DNA of 5,721 bases from NCBI GenBank assembly GCA_016199015.1, contig JACQHN010000558.1, positions 1-5,721 of the forward strand. Reading direction: 5' to 3'. A model generated the notes under the pieces. The model searched no databases. It worked only from the letters and a program-made list of their open reading frames with translations, and had not been told where the DNA came from. Positions 1 through 5,356 of the stretch are shown one piece after another; positions within the stretch are counted from its first letter, which is position 1; each line of letters opens with the position of its first letter. The position numbers and the translations under genes were made by a program. The DNA comes from Nitrospira defluvii (lineage in GTDB: Bacteria; Nitrospirota; Nitrospiria; Nitrospirales; Nitrospiraceae).

Positions 1-81
1 GTATCGAGTCTATCGATCGACGATTTCAGCTTCGCTGGATGTCTGTGAATATGGGACCGACCTCTTTCTTGTCGAGGCATT

Positions 82-852
82 ATGTGTGATGCGATCTTTG
101 GGCGTACCTTGTGCGAAGCCATCCTCGCCCCAGACGTCTTCTTCACGATTTTTTTTATTGGCCGGCTGATCGGCGTGACGGCGATTGAACTGTTTCGGCC
201 AGCGAGGGAGGTGTCCTATCGCAAGGTCATTCTGTATGACCTGACGGTCTTCATCTTCTTTCAGTACGTCATATTTCCGTCGGCCGGGTACATTGATCGA
301 TGGATCCCCGTCCGTCCCCATCTGCCGGACACGATTCTTGCGATGCCGCTCCTGCTTTGTGTGCTGTGCTACCTCCTCATCGCCGATTTCGGCCACTACT
401 GGATTCATCGGCTCATGCACCACAAGTACCTATGGCGCATTCACAAGTGGCACCATGCACCGACGTACATGTATTGGTTGGCTGGTTCACGGAGTACGAT
501 TCCACAACAAGTACTCGTAAATCTGCCTTACATTTTTGCCTATTCGTTTCTCGATCCCTCACCCTGGTGGATGGGGCTCGCTATTGGGATGTTCAGCGGG
601 TTACAGAATGATTGGATGCACGTGAATGTGACGTGGCGATCCAATTGGCTGGAATGGTTCGTCGTCACGCCGCGCTATCATCACATTCATCACAGCGATA
701 AACCTGAGCACTACATGGCGAATTTAGCCCCGCTCTTTACCATCTGGGACCGCCTGTTCGGAACCTATGTGGATCCGGAGACGGTGAAGGAAGAACTCTC
801 GTTTGGAATTGGCGAAGAAGTTCCACTTGTACGCCTTGTGATCGGCGTGTAG
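82..852 (+). CDS. Fatty acid hydroxylase / sterol desaturase family membrane protein (intact copy 1)
   Basis: A 256-residue integral membrane di-iron protein of the fatty acid hydroxylase/sterol desaturase superfamily, which uses O2 to hydroxylate or desaturate lipid substrates; the substrate here cannot be told from sequence. The histidine clusters are visible: H105-x3-H109 with H113/H114, H121-x2-H124-H125, a lone H180, and H200-x2-H203-H204, followed by H210. Hydrophobic stretches at about residues 20-38, 50-66, 84-103 and 145-172 fit membrane segments flanking cytoplasmic His boxes. The ATG at 82 is chosen because the N-terminus then aligns with that of the tandem paralogue starting at 880 (41 versus 43 residues up to a shared Arg-Pro-Ala). 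A weak GAGG lies 4 nt upstream, and TGA at 46-48 closes the frame. It is followed after 27 bp by a closely related copy. Family assignment is firm; the biological role is unknown. Confidence 0.9.
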   Translation: MCDAIFGRTLCEAILAPDVFFTIFFIGRLIGVTAIELFRPAREVSYRKVILYDLTVFIFFQYVIFPSAGYIDRWIPVRPHLPDTILAMPLLLCVLCYLLIADFGHYWIHRLMHHKYLWRIHKWHHAPTYMYWLAGSRSTIPQQVLVNLPYIFAYSFLDPSPWWMGLAIGMFSGLQNDWMHVNVTWRSNWLEWFVVTPRYHHIHHSDKPEHYMANLAPLFTIWDRLFGTYVDPETVKEELSFGIGEEVPLVRLVIGV

Positions 853-879
853 TGGGACAGGAGACAAGTAGAGAGAAGT

Positions 880-1656
880 ATGGATTGGGTCGAATGGTTC
901 TTGAGTCGAGAGTTCCGACAGTTCGTCCTCGAGCATAACCTCTTCTTCCTCCTGCTCTTTGTTGTGCGTCTTGTCGGTGTGACGGCTCTCGAATGGCTCC
1001 GCCCGGCCTGAAATGTTCCGTATCGCAAACTCATTGGGCGCGATGTTCTGCTGATTTCAGTCTATTGGTTCGGCATGGTCCCGATCGCCGAATATATCGA
1101 TGGATGGATCGCGATCCGTCCGCATCTGCCCGAGGCCATTCTCCAGATGCCGCTGCTGCTTCGCCTGTTGTGCTACTTCCTTATCGCAGATTTTTGGCAC
1201 TACTGGATTCATCGGCTCATGCATCAGAAGCATGTATGGCGAATCCATAAGTGGCACCATTCGCCTACTCATATGTATTGGCTCGCAGGCTTTCGGGCAA
1301 CGATCCCGCAAGATGTTATCGTCAATCTTCCCTACTTGTTTGCCTGGTCATTCCTCGGCCTGTCTCCCTGGTGGATGGGATTGGCGATCGGCACGTTCAA
1401 TGCGTTACAAAACGATTGGATGCACGTGAATGTCACCTGGCGATCGAATTGGCTCGAATGGTTTGTGGTGACGCCTCGCTACCACCACATTCATCATAGC
1501 GATAAACCCCAGCACTACATGGCGAACCTGGCCGCGCTTTTTACGGTATGGGATCGTCTGTTCGGGACCTATGTGAATCCCGACGACGTCAAGGAGCCAC
1601 TGTCGTTTGGGATTGGCGAGGAGGTTCCAGCTGTTCGCCTTGCCTTAGGGGTCTGA
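880..1656 (+). pseudogene. Second fatty acid hydroxylase-like copy, interrupted by one in-frame TGA
   Basis: Reading from ATG 880 gives 43 residues ending Arg-Pro-Ala, then TGA at 1009-1011, then 214 further codons in the same frame to TGA at 1654-1656. The downstream part aligns without gaps to copy 1: by hand count 151 of the last 188 residues are identical. All His boxes are kept (HYWIH, HKWHH, HHIHH); one accessory His of copy 1 (H114) is Gln here. The TGA falls where copy 1 has Arg42, so a CGA-to-TGA transition is the simplest explanation. The first in-frame ATG after the stop is 1075; it has no Shine-Dalgarno and would drop the N-terminal membrane segments. AGGAG at 859-863 is rather far (16 nt) from ATG 880. 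Alternatives are readthrough, a sequencing error or a recent null allele. Selenocysteine is unlikely because the aligned residue is Arg, not Cys. Confidence 0.75.
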
Positions 1657-1676
1657 ACCACGCGGGGTTGCCGGTC

Positions 1677-2483
1677 TCAGCGTGAGGGTGGTCCTTCAAC
1701 TTGAAACACCGCACGATCCTCCAGCCGAATCGCGGTCAACTGCCTGCCCCAGACACATCCACTATCAATCGCCAAGAGGTTGGGTTCGATGTGTAATCCC
1801 AACGCAGCCCAGTGGCCGCAGATGACGGTTGCATCGACATTTTTTCGGTTTGGAATGCGGAACCAGGGAAGATATCCTGCGGGAGCCTGTTCCGGCGGGC
1901 CGGAGAATCCCGACATCTCACCGGCAGGGGTGCAGGTTCGGAGTCTGGTCAACACGCGAGTGATGCTCACGAGCCTCTCCGACCCTGTCAGCGATGAGTC
2001 CCACTGTGGGGTTGGTCCGTGAAACAGGCTGTGGAGGAACGTCCGATAGTCCGGGCCTGCGAGTACTGCTTCGACTTCACGCGCAAAGCCGGCTGACTCG
2101 TCAATGGTCCACTGCGGGAGTAGTCCTGCGTGGATCATCAGAAATGATCCCTCGCGATAATGGAGGGGTTGGCGACGAAGCCAGGCCATCAGTTCACAGC
2201 GGTCTTTCGCCTCCAAGACGTCGTGAATCGTATCCTTGTGTCGTACTGTGGCAATGCCTTCCGTTGTTGCGAGCAAGAAGAGATCATGATTGCCCAGCAC
2301 AATGCGAACGGCGTCGCCGAGACTTCGCACGAATCGGAGGAGGGTGAGAGAGTCGGGGCCACGATTGACGAGGTCGCCGACCAGCCACAACTGATCCGTC
2401 CGTGGATCGAATGAAATCTGATCGAGGAGTCGTTTGAAAGGAGCGAGGCAACCTTGGATGTCGCCGATTGCGTAGATAGCCAT
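1677..2483 (-). CDS. apaH: Symmetrical bis(5'-nucleosyl)-tetraphosphatase (diadenosine tetraphosphatase)
   Basis: A cytosolic metallophosphoesterase of 268 residues that splits Ap4A into two ADP, limiting a stress-linked dinucleotide. It matches E. coli ApaH along almost its full length (E. coli about 280 residues). Visible motifs are GDIQG at 7-11, GDLVNRGP at 36-43, GNHD at 64-67, the His in MIHAGL (H118), and GHWA with H224, followed by the family block with Asp240 and Gly242-Cys243. The His of the usual GDxHG motif is Gln10 here, as I recall in other ApaH proteins with GDLQG, so activity is still expected. The start at 2483 is the only in-frame ATG near the family N-terminus and has no clear Shine-Dalgarno. 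It lies 45 bp after queF on the same strand, so translation probably depends on the upstream transcript. The stop is 20 bp from the stop of the converging hydroxylase copy. Confidence 0.95.
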   Translation of the reverse strand: MAIYAIGDIQGCLAPFKRLLDQISFDPRTDQLWLVGDLVNRGPDSLTLLRFVRSLGDAVRIVLGNHDLFLLATTEGIATVRHKDTIHDVLEAKDRCELMAWLRRQPLHYREGSFLMIHAGLLPQWTIDESAGFAREVEAVLAGPDYRTFLHSLFHGPTPQWDSSLTGSERLVSITRVLTRLRTCTPAGEMSGFSGPPEQAPAGYLPWFRIPNRKNVDATVICGHWAALGLHIEPNLLAIDSGCVWGRQLTAIRLEDRAVFQVEGPPSR

Positions 2484-2528
2484 GAGCGGGAGTCTATCAA
2501 GCTCAGGGGCATGAACGGCGGATGAGGC

Positions 2529-2954
2529 TCAAGGGTACTTCGCCTCAATGATGCTTCGGAGCCCGCCACGAGCAGCAAATTCGCCGGTCACCTTGGCCCA
2601 CACAGGCCGGCAGGCCTTCACGACATCATGCAGAATACGGTTGACCGCGTTCTCGTAAAAGATGCCGAGATTTCTGTACGCGTGGAGGTACATTTTTAAG
2701 GACTTCAGCTCCAAGCATTCTTTGTTTGGCTTGTAGTGCAGCGTGATTGTGCCGAAGTCCGGAAGGTTGGTCTTCGGGCAGATCGCGGTATATTCAGGGA
2801 TCTCGATGGTAATTTCGTAGCCCTTGTATTGGTTCGGGAATGTTTCAATGCCCGGGAGTGGAGCGGTAATACCGCTCTTAGCATGCCGCTCGTTATAGCC
2901 CAGCTTGGTCGTCGTCCCTTTTTTTCGTGTTCGTGCTCTTGCTGTACCCTTCAC
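2529..2954 (-). CDS. queF: NADPH-dependent 7-cyano-7-deazaguanine (preQ0) reductase, single-domain type
   Basis: QueF reduces the nitrile of preQ0 to the aminomethyl group of preQ1, a step in making queuosine for tRNA. The 141-residue length fits the short, single-domain (YkvM-like) class rather than the longer two-domain E. coli type. Visible features are the catalytic Cys59 in CPKTNLPDFGTI with Asp66, the QueF signature ELKSLKMY at 82-89, Glu101 in FYENAVN and the C-terminal RGG at 129-131. The residue before Glu101 is Tyr; from memory the B. subtilis enzyme has His there. The start is GTG 2954, supported by GAGGGG six nucleotides upstream. The first 18 residues are unusually basic (Lys/Arg/Thr rich). 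It sits 22 bp downstream of the MTHFR C-terminal-domain gene and 45 bp upstream of apaH, probably as one transcript. No other queuosine gene is in view. Confidence 0.95.
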   Translation of the reverse strand: MKGTARARTRKKGTTTKLGYNERHAKSGITAPLPGIETFPNQYKGYEITIEIPEYTAICPKTNLPDFGTITLHYKPNKECLELKSLKMYLHAYRNLGIFYENAVNRILHDVVKACRPVWAKVTGEFAARGGLRSIIEAKYP

Positions 2955-2960
2955 GACTCA

Positions 2961-2966
2961 CCCCTC
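2961..2966 (-). promoter_or_regulatory. Ribosome binding site of queF, deciding a GTG start
   Basis: On the minus strand GAGGGG lies 6 nt before the GTG at 2954. The nearest upstream ATG (2974) is in another frame, so this site supports GTG as the queF start. Confidence 0.75.
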
Positions 2967-2976
2967 AGCTGCATTG

Positions 2977-3225
2977 TCAGACTTGTTTCATCCATTCCAG
3001 CTGTCCGAGTTCGTTGAGCTTGTGATACAGGGTGACCCACGGACAGGTCATTTCTGGATAGACCTCGCAGAATCCGCCTTTGCGGACCCCTCCGCAGGGA
3101 CCGTGGCTCATAAATTTTGGGCACTCGGCCTTCAGTGAGCCATCAGGGATCGGTGGTCGCTTATGCACCCCTCCGACATGTTGCTCGCTCTGTTCTTCTC
3201 CTGGCACGATGACTCGTATAGGCAT
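2977..3225 (-). CDS. Stand-alone methylenetetrahydrofolate reductase C-terminal domain protein (MetV-like), four-cysteine
   Basis: An 82-residue protein resembling the domain found at the C-terminus of some MetF proteins and in MetV partners of acetogen methylenetetrahydrofolate reductases. The diagnostic part is residues 35-63: Cys35-Pro-Lys, GPCGG with Cys44, GGFCEV with Cys53, and Cys61-Pro-Trp, followed by a short helix with Leu-rich spacing. The four cysteines (spacing x8, x8, x7) suggest a metal or Fe-S site. No MetF catalytic domain is fused or adjacent, so the protein probably acts with a partner encoded elsewhere or has a separate role; this is inference. The ATG at 3225 has no clear Shine-Dalgarno. 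The domain core starts only at about residue 33, so a later start cannot be excluded. It is the first gene of the leftward group, 22 bp ahead of queF. Confidence 0.75.
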   Translation of the reverse strand: MPIRVIVPGEEQSEQHVGGVHKRPPIPDGSLKAECPKFMSHGPCGGVRKGGFCEVYPEMTCPWVTLYHKLNELGQLEWMKQV

Positions 3226-3230
3226 AAGCG

Positions 3231-3242
3231 CAGTTTAAACTG
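3231..3242. repeat. 12-bp perfect palindrome upstream of the MetV-like gene
   Basis: CAGTTTAAACTG is self-complementary and ends 6 bp before the ATG at 3225. A second palindrome, AACGCGTT (3244-3251), is one base away. The position suits an operator or leader element, but no known regulator site is recognised. Confidence 0.4.
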
Positions 3243-3260
3243 AAACGCGTTAAGCGACAA

Positions 3261-3289
3261 TATCTACCCGCTTCTCGGGCGAACTTCAA
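3261..3289 (-). promoter_or_regulatory. Weak leftward sigma70-like promoter candidate
   Basis: On the minus strand TTGAAG (3289-3284) is followed after 17 nt by TAGATA (3266-3261), with GATATT as an alternative -10 two bases on. The -35 is good (5 of 6) but the -10 is poor. It would start transcription about 30 nt before the ATG at 3225 and drive the MetV-like/queF/apaH group. Confidence 0.25.
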
Positions 3290-3322
3290 CTGAATAGAGC
3301 CTCATCTTCTGTCTGCGGCAAA

Positions 3323-3448
3323 ATGGAAAACTTCGCGTCCAGCGGTTTTAGTGCCAAGGGCCTAGCGCTGGTGCTTGTACTAGGCCTTCTTTCGTCTAGC
3401 GTGGGCCTTCTGCAAAGTTGCAATGCTCTTCTGGACGCTATAGACTGA
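3323..3448 (+). CDS. Candidate 41-residue hydrophobic small protein (unproven)
   Basis: ATG 3323 opens 41 codons ending at TGA 3446-3448. The peptide has a short polar start with one Lys (position 12), then a hydrophobic stretch at about 14-30 (GLALVLVLGLL core), then Leu-Gln-Ser-Cys33 and an acidic tail ending Asp-Ala-Ile-Asp. This could be a membrane peptide or a very short lipoprotein with a weak lipobox (Gln at -2 is not ideal). There is no Shine-Dalgarno before the ATG, third-position GC is about half, and no homologue is recognised. The ORF contains the inverted repeat at 3359-3386 and ends about 50 bp before the -35 of the oxidoreductase promoter. It may well be chance. Confidence 0.2.
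   Translation: MENFASSGFSAKGLALVLVLGLLSSSVGLLQSCNALLDAID
3359..3386. repeat. Inverted repeat GGCCTAG/CTAGGCC
   Basis: A 7-bp perfect stem (3359-3365 with 3380-3386), extendable by a G-T and an A-T pair, encloses a 14-nt loop. TTCTTTC follows on the plus strand, which resembles a weak intrinsic terminator for rightward transcripts. The long loop and interrupted T-run make this uncertain. Confidence 0.35.
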
Positions 3449-3470
3449 CAATTGTCTTGGAATGACAGTC
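3443..3470. promoter_or_regulatory. Palindromic element upstream of the oxidoreductase promoter
   Basis: GACAATTGTC (3447-3456) is a perfect 10-bp palindrome, and GACTG (3443-3447) pairs with CAGTC (3466-3470) around it. TGACA recurs at 3446, 3463 and inside the -35 at 3501. The location, 30-57 bp upstream of the -35 box, suits an activator site; the regulator is unknown. Confidence 0.3.
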
Positions 3471-3499
3471 CCTTCTGTTACTGTTGTGATGCCTTGCGA

Positions 3500-3529
3500 T
3501 TGACAGATTTTTTCGCCCTTTGCTACACT
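3500..3529 (+). promoter_or_regulatory. Sigma70-like promoter of the oxidoreductase operon
   Basis: A consensus -35 TTGACA (3500-3505) is followed by an 18-nt spacer and -10 TACACT (3524-3529), preceded by TGC, an extended -10 signature. Transcription would start near 3536, giving a leader of about 157 nt before the porB ATG. It is the best promoter match seen in this region. Confidence 0.6.
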
Positions 3530-3637
3530 CGGCGACGGAGCAACGTAGAAGAGAGCCGACATTCCTTTTCCGTATCAGGAACATAGCTCAGTACTCAGGC
3601 CAGTCAACGTCGACATAATCTGCATCTGACTTTTCTT

Positions 3638-3670
3638 CTGGCTGCGTCACGGCTAGGAGGACGTCACCAG
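3638..3670 (+). promoter_or_regulatory. Imperfect leader hairpin with a Shine-Dalgarno-like loop
   Basis: CTGG-c-TG-CGTC (3638-3648) pairs with GACG-t-CA-CCAG (3660-3670), giving 10 base pairs with one bulged base per side. The 11-nt loop contains GGCTAGGAG, a Shine-Dalgarno-like run with no start codon at usable distance. The hairpin ends 10 nt before the real porB ribosome binding site, so it could affect translation or RNA stability. Confidence 0.35.
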
Positions 3671-3680
3671 CGAATAAAAG

Positions 3681-3688
3681 GGAGGGAG
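3681..3688 (+). promoter_or_regulatory. Ribosome binding site of porB
   Basis: GGAGGGAG lies 5 nt before the ATG at 3694 and fixes that start. No in-frame start codon lies in the immediately preceding codons. Confidence 0.85.
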
Positions 3689-3693
3689 TCTTT

Positions 3694-4593
3694 ATGAGCC
3701 TTGATTACGTCAAGTTTTCAAGCGGCTTTGAAAAATTTATGCCGAAAGAATACCGGGACATGGTTGAACATGGGCCTTTCGGCAAGAAGGTGTCGGTATC
3801 GCAGATGGGATCGTTCAAGGAAGTGCTCGAAGAACACCCGATGTGCGCCGGCTGTGCGATGACTCTCTTTATCCGGCTCGCCATGATTGCATTCCCCAAT
3901 CCAGAAGATACTATCACCGTCGGAACCGCCGGTTGCGGACGGTTGGCGATCTCCCAAGCGGCCATTCCCTTCGTGTATGGCAACTATGGTGACCAAAACG
4001 GCGTGGCGAGCGGGTTGTCCCGTGGCTTACGCCTGCGCTTCGGCGATAAGCCGAAGGATGTGGTCGTGATGGCCGGAGACGGGGGAACGGCAGATATCGG
4101 ATTTCAGCAAGTGCTCCACTCGTGGTTCCGCAAAGAGCGGTTCACGACGATCATGTTGGATAATGAAGTGTACGGGAATACCGGTGGGCAAGAAAGTGGG
4201 ATGACGAATCGCGGCGCCGTGCTCAAGATGGCCCCGTTGGGGAAGAAGTTTGAGAAAATGGACATGCTGCAGATGGCGAAAGTCGCCGGCTGTGCGTATG
4301 TGGCGACGGTTGTGCCGAACAATCCCCGTCGTGTTGAGAGCGTCATCAAGAAGGCCGTGTTGATCGCCAGAGAGGTGGGATCAACCTACATCCAGGCCTA
4401 CACGTCATGCAATATTGAGTATGCCATTCCAACCGACAAGGTGATGGAAGACGCCAAGAACGTTGAAAACGATCGCTATCAGTTCTCCGAATACATTACC
4501 GACGAGGCGAAGCAATTTCTCACTGAGCGCTATGGCTATAAGGAATTTCTCCCGAAGCCGGCCGCTCCCGCTCCTGGTCTTCCAAAGGCCTGA
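3694..4593 (+). CDS. porB: 2-oxoacid:ferredoxin oxidoreductase, beta (thiamine pyrophosphate-binding) subunit
   Basis: This subunit carries thiamine pyrophosphate and one [4Fe-4S] cluster in the enzyme that interconverts a 2-oxoacid plus CoA with acyl-CoA plus CO2 using ferredoxin; in reductive-TCA organisms it runs toward carboxylation. In 299 residues the sequence shows CAGC (Cys51, Cys54), Cys81 in GTAGCGR, and Cys239 in YTSCN, the expected four cluster ligands. The cofactor motif is GDGG at 128-131, 26 residues, then Asn157 in LDNEVYGNTGGQ. The first 45 residues extend the usual core, and the tail is Pro/Ala-rich. It leads the operon, with the gamma subunit 23 bp downstream. Pyruvate and 2-oxoglutarate enzymes share these motifs, so the substrate is undecided and the symbol is nominal (a for-type name is equally possible). 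Confidence 0.93.
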   Translation: MSLDYVKFSSGFEKFMPKEYRDMVEHGPFGKKVSVSQMGSFKEVLEEHPMCAGCAMTLFIRLAMIAFPNPEDTITVGTAGCGRLAISQAAIPFVYGNYGDQNGVASGLSRGLRLRFGDKPKDVVVMAGDGGTADIGFQQVLHSWFRKERFTTIMLDNEVYGNTGGQESGMTNRGAVLKMAPLGKKFEKMDMLQMAKVAGCAYVATVVPNNPRRVESVIKKAVLIAREVGSTYIQAYTSCNIEYAIPTDKVMEDAKNVENDRYQFSEYITDEAKQFLTERYGYKEFLPKPAAPAPGLPKA

Positions 4594-4602
4594 GTCACGT
4601 TT

Positions 4603-4610
4603 AAGGAGGA
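4603..4610 (+). promoter_or_regulatory. Ribosome binding site of porG, deciding the start
   Basis: AAGGAGGA lies 6 nt before ATG 4617. The in-frame TTG at 4611 directly abuts this sequence and is therefore not the start. Confidence 0.9.
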
Positions 4611-4616
4611 TTGAGT

Positions 4617-5330
4617 ATGGCGAAACGGTTCAATATTCGGATGGCGGGCGTGGGCGGCCAAGGCGTTGTGACCGGCTCCCACATTCTCAGTACTGCAGTC
4701 ATCAATGCCGGTGGGGAAAGTACGATCGTCCCGTTCTACGGATCGGAAAAACGCATGGCTCCCGTGGAGAGCTATGTGCGGGTATCAGACGAGCCCATCT
4801 ACGAAATCGGAGAAATCACCTTCCCGCACATCATTATCATTTTCCATCCACAGGTCATTACTCACGGCAAATCGTACACGATGCCGTTTTACTTCGGGCT
4901 GAAGGAAGACGGAATTGCTTTGATCAATAATGATGGTCCGATGAAGCTTCATCGGGATCAGGCTCGCGAGTTAGAAGAGCGTCGTGCAAGACTCTACTAT
5001 TTCCCCGCTACCAAGCTATCCCTCGAAGTGGCGGGCATGGACCTGTGCACAAATATGGCCTTGATGGGCTGCATTGGAGCGATCACGGGGCTGACCACGG
5101 TCGAAGCGTTGGAGCAGTCGGTGAAGGATCGGTTCCTGGGCAAAGGATTTGTGGTCTCCGGCGGAACCGCGGCCCTGGACAGTGTCGTCGAGCGGAAATT
5201 CAAAAAGAAGCAGGAATTGATCGATAAGAATGTGGCGGTGATTCAGGCCGGCTGGAACTACGCAGTCGATCACGGTTGGGCTGCGCCGACGGTCAAGCGG
5301 TCGGAAATCCGTGCGACTGTGAGCGCCTAA
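4617..5330 (+). CDS. porG: 2-oxoacid:ferredoxin oxidoreductase, gamma subunit
   Basis: The gamma subunit is the cytosolic partner that completes the CoA-handling core of multi-subunit 2-oxoacid:ferredoxin oxidoreductases. The 237-residue product shows the family N-terminus GVGGQGV at 11-17, followed by the helix around SHILSTAV. It then has YGSEKRMAPVESYVR at 41-55, where many relatives have a YGxExRGG-type segment, and the C-terminal block NMALMGCIGAITGL at about 146-159 ending near DRFLGKGF. About 40 residues beyond that block make it longer than the common 180-200-residue gamma subunits; this tail is Lys-rich at 194-204. It lies 23 bp after porB and 26 bp before the ferredoxin-like subunit, clearly one operon. 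As for porB, the substrate (pyruvate or 2-oxoglutarate) cannot be decided from sequence alone. Confidence 0.92.
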   Translation: MAKRFNIRMAGVGGQGVVTGSHILSTAVINAGGESTIVPFYGSEKRMAPVESYVRVSDEPIYEIGEITFPHIIIIFHPQVITHGKSYTMPFYFGLKEDGIALINNDGPMKLHRDQARELEERRARLYYFPATKLSLEVAGMDLCTNMALMGCIGAITGLTTVEALEQSVKDRFLGKGFVVSGGTAALDSVVERKFKKKQELIDKNVAVIQAGWNYAVDHGWAAPTVKRSEIRATVSA

Positions 5331-5356
5331 CCAGGATTTAGTACGAAGGAGTTCCC

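Larger units (their letters stand above)
3226..3693. other. Divergent intergenic region between the leftward group and the oxidoreductase operon
   Basis: These 468 bases carry no confidently assigned gene. They hold a weak leftward promoter candidate, the palindromes CAGTTTAAACTG (3231-3242), AACGCGTT (3244-3251) and GACAATTGTC (3447-3456), an inverted repeat at 3359-3386, a candidate 41-codon hydrophobic ORF (3323-3448), a good rightward promoter (3500-3529), and a leader hairpin (3638-3670) before the porB ribosome binding site. I see no tRNA, no recognised riboswitch and no mobile-element ends. Confidence 0.8.

Noticed and set aside
3..89. An open plus-strand frame at the left edge ending in TGA 87-89, overlapping the start of hydroxylase copy 1
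   Set aside because: Only about 28 codons are visible, with no recognisable motif; it could be the tail of an upstream gene but nothing supports it.
10..423. 137-residue minus-strand ORF opposite hydroxylase copy 1
   Set aside because: Lies antisense to a clearly conserved gene; its composition is that of a shadow frame, and a similar antisense frame (1057-1311) occurs opposite copy 2.
1009..1011. TGA as a selenocysteine codon
   Set aside because: The aligned residue in copy 1 is Arg, not Cys, the position is outside the His boxes, and no convincing stem-loop directly follows the TGA.
1994..2347. 117-residue plus-strand ORF within apaH
   Set aside because: Antisense to a full-length, motif-complete ApaH; Arg/Pro/Ser-rich shadow composition.
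3380..3562. 60-residue minus-strand ORF with a basic C-terminus in the intergenic region
   Set aside because: No recognised family, the GGA run abuts the ATG, and it overlaps the much better rightward promoter and the palindromic element.
4611..4616. TTG at 4611 as the start of porG
   Set aside because: It directly abuts the AAGGAGGA ribosome binding site, while ATG 4617 has the proper 6-nt spacing.
4463..4930. 155-residue plus-strand ORF across the porB/porG junction
   Set aside because: Out of frame with two well-supported genes and low in recognisable structure.
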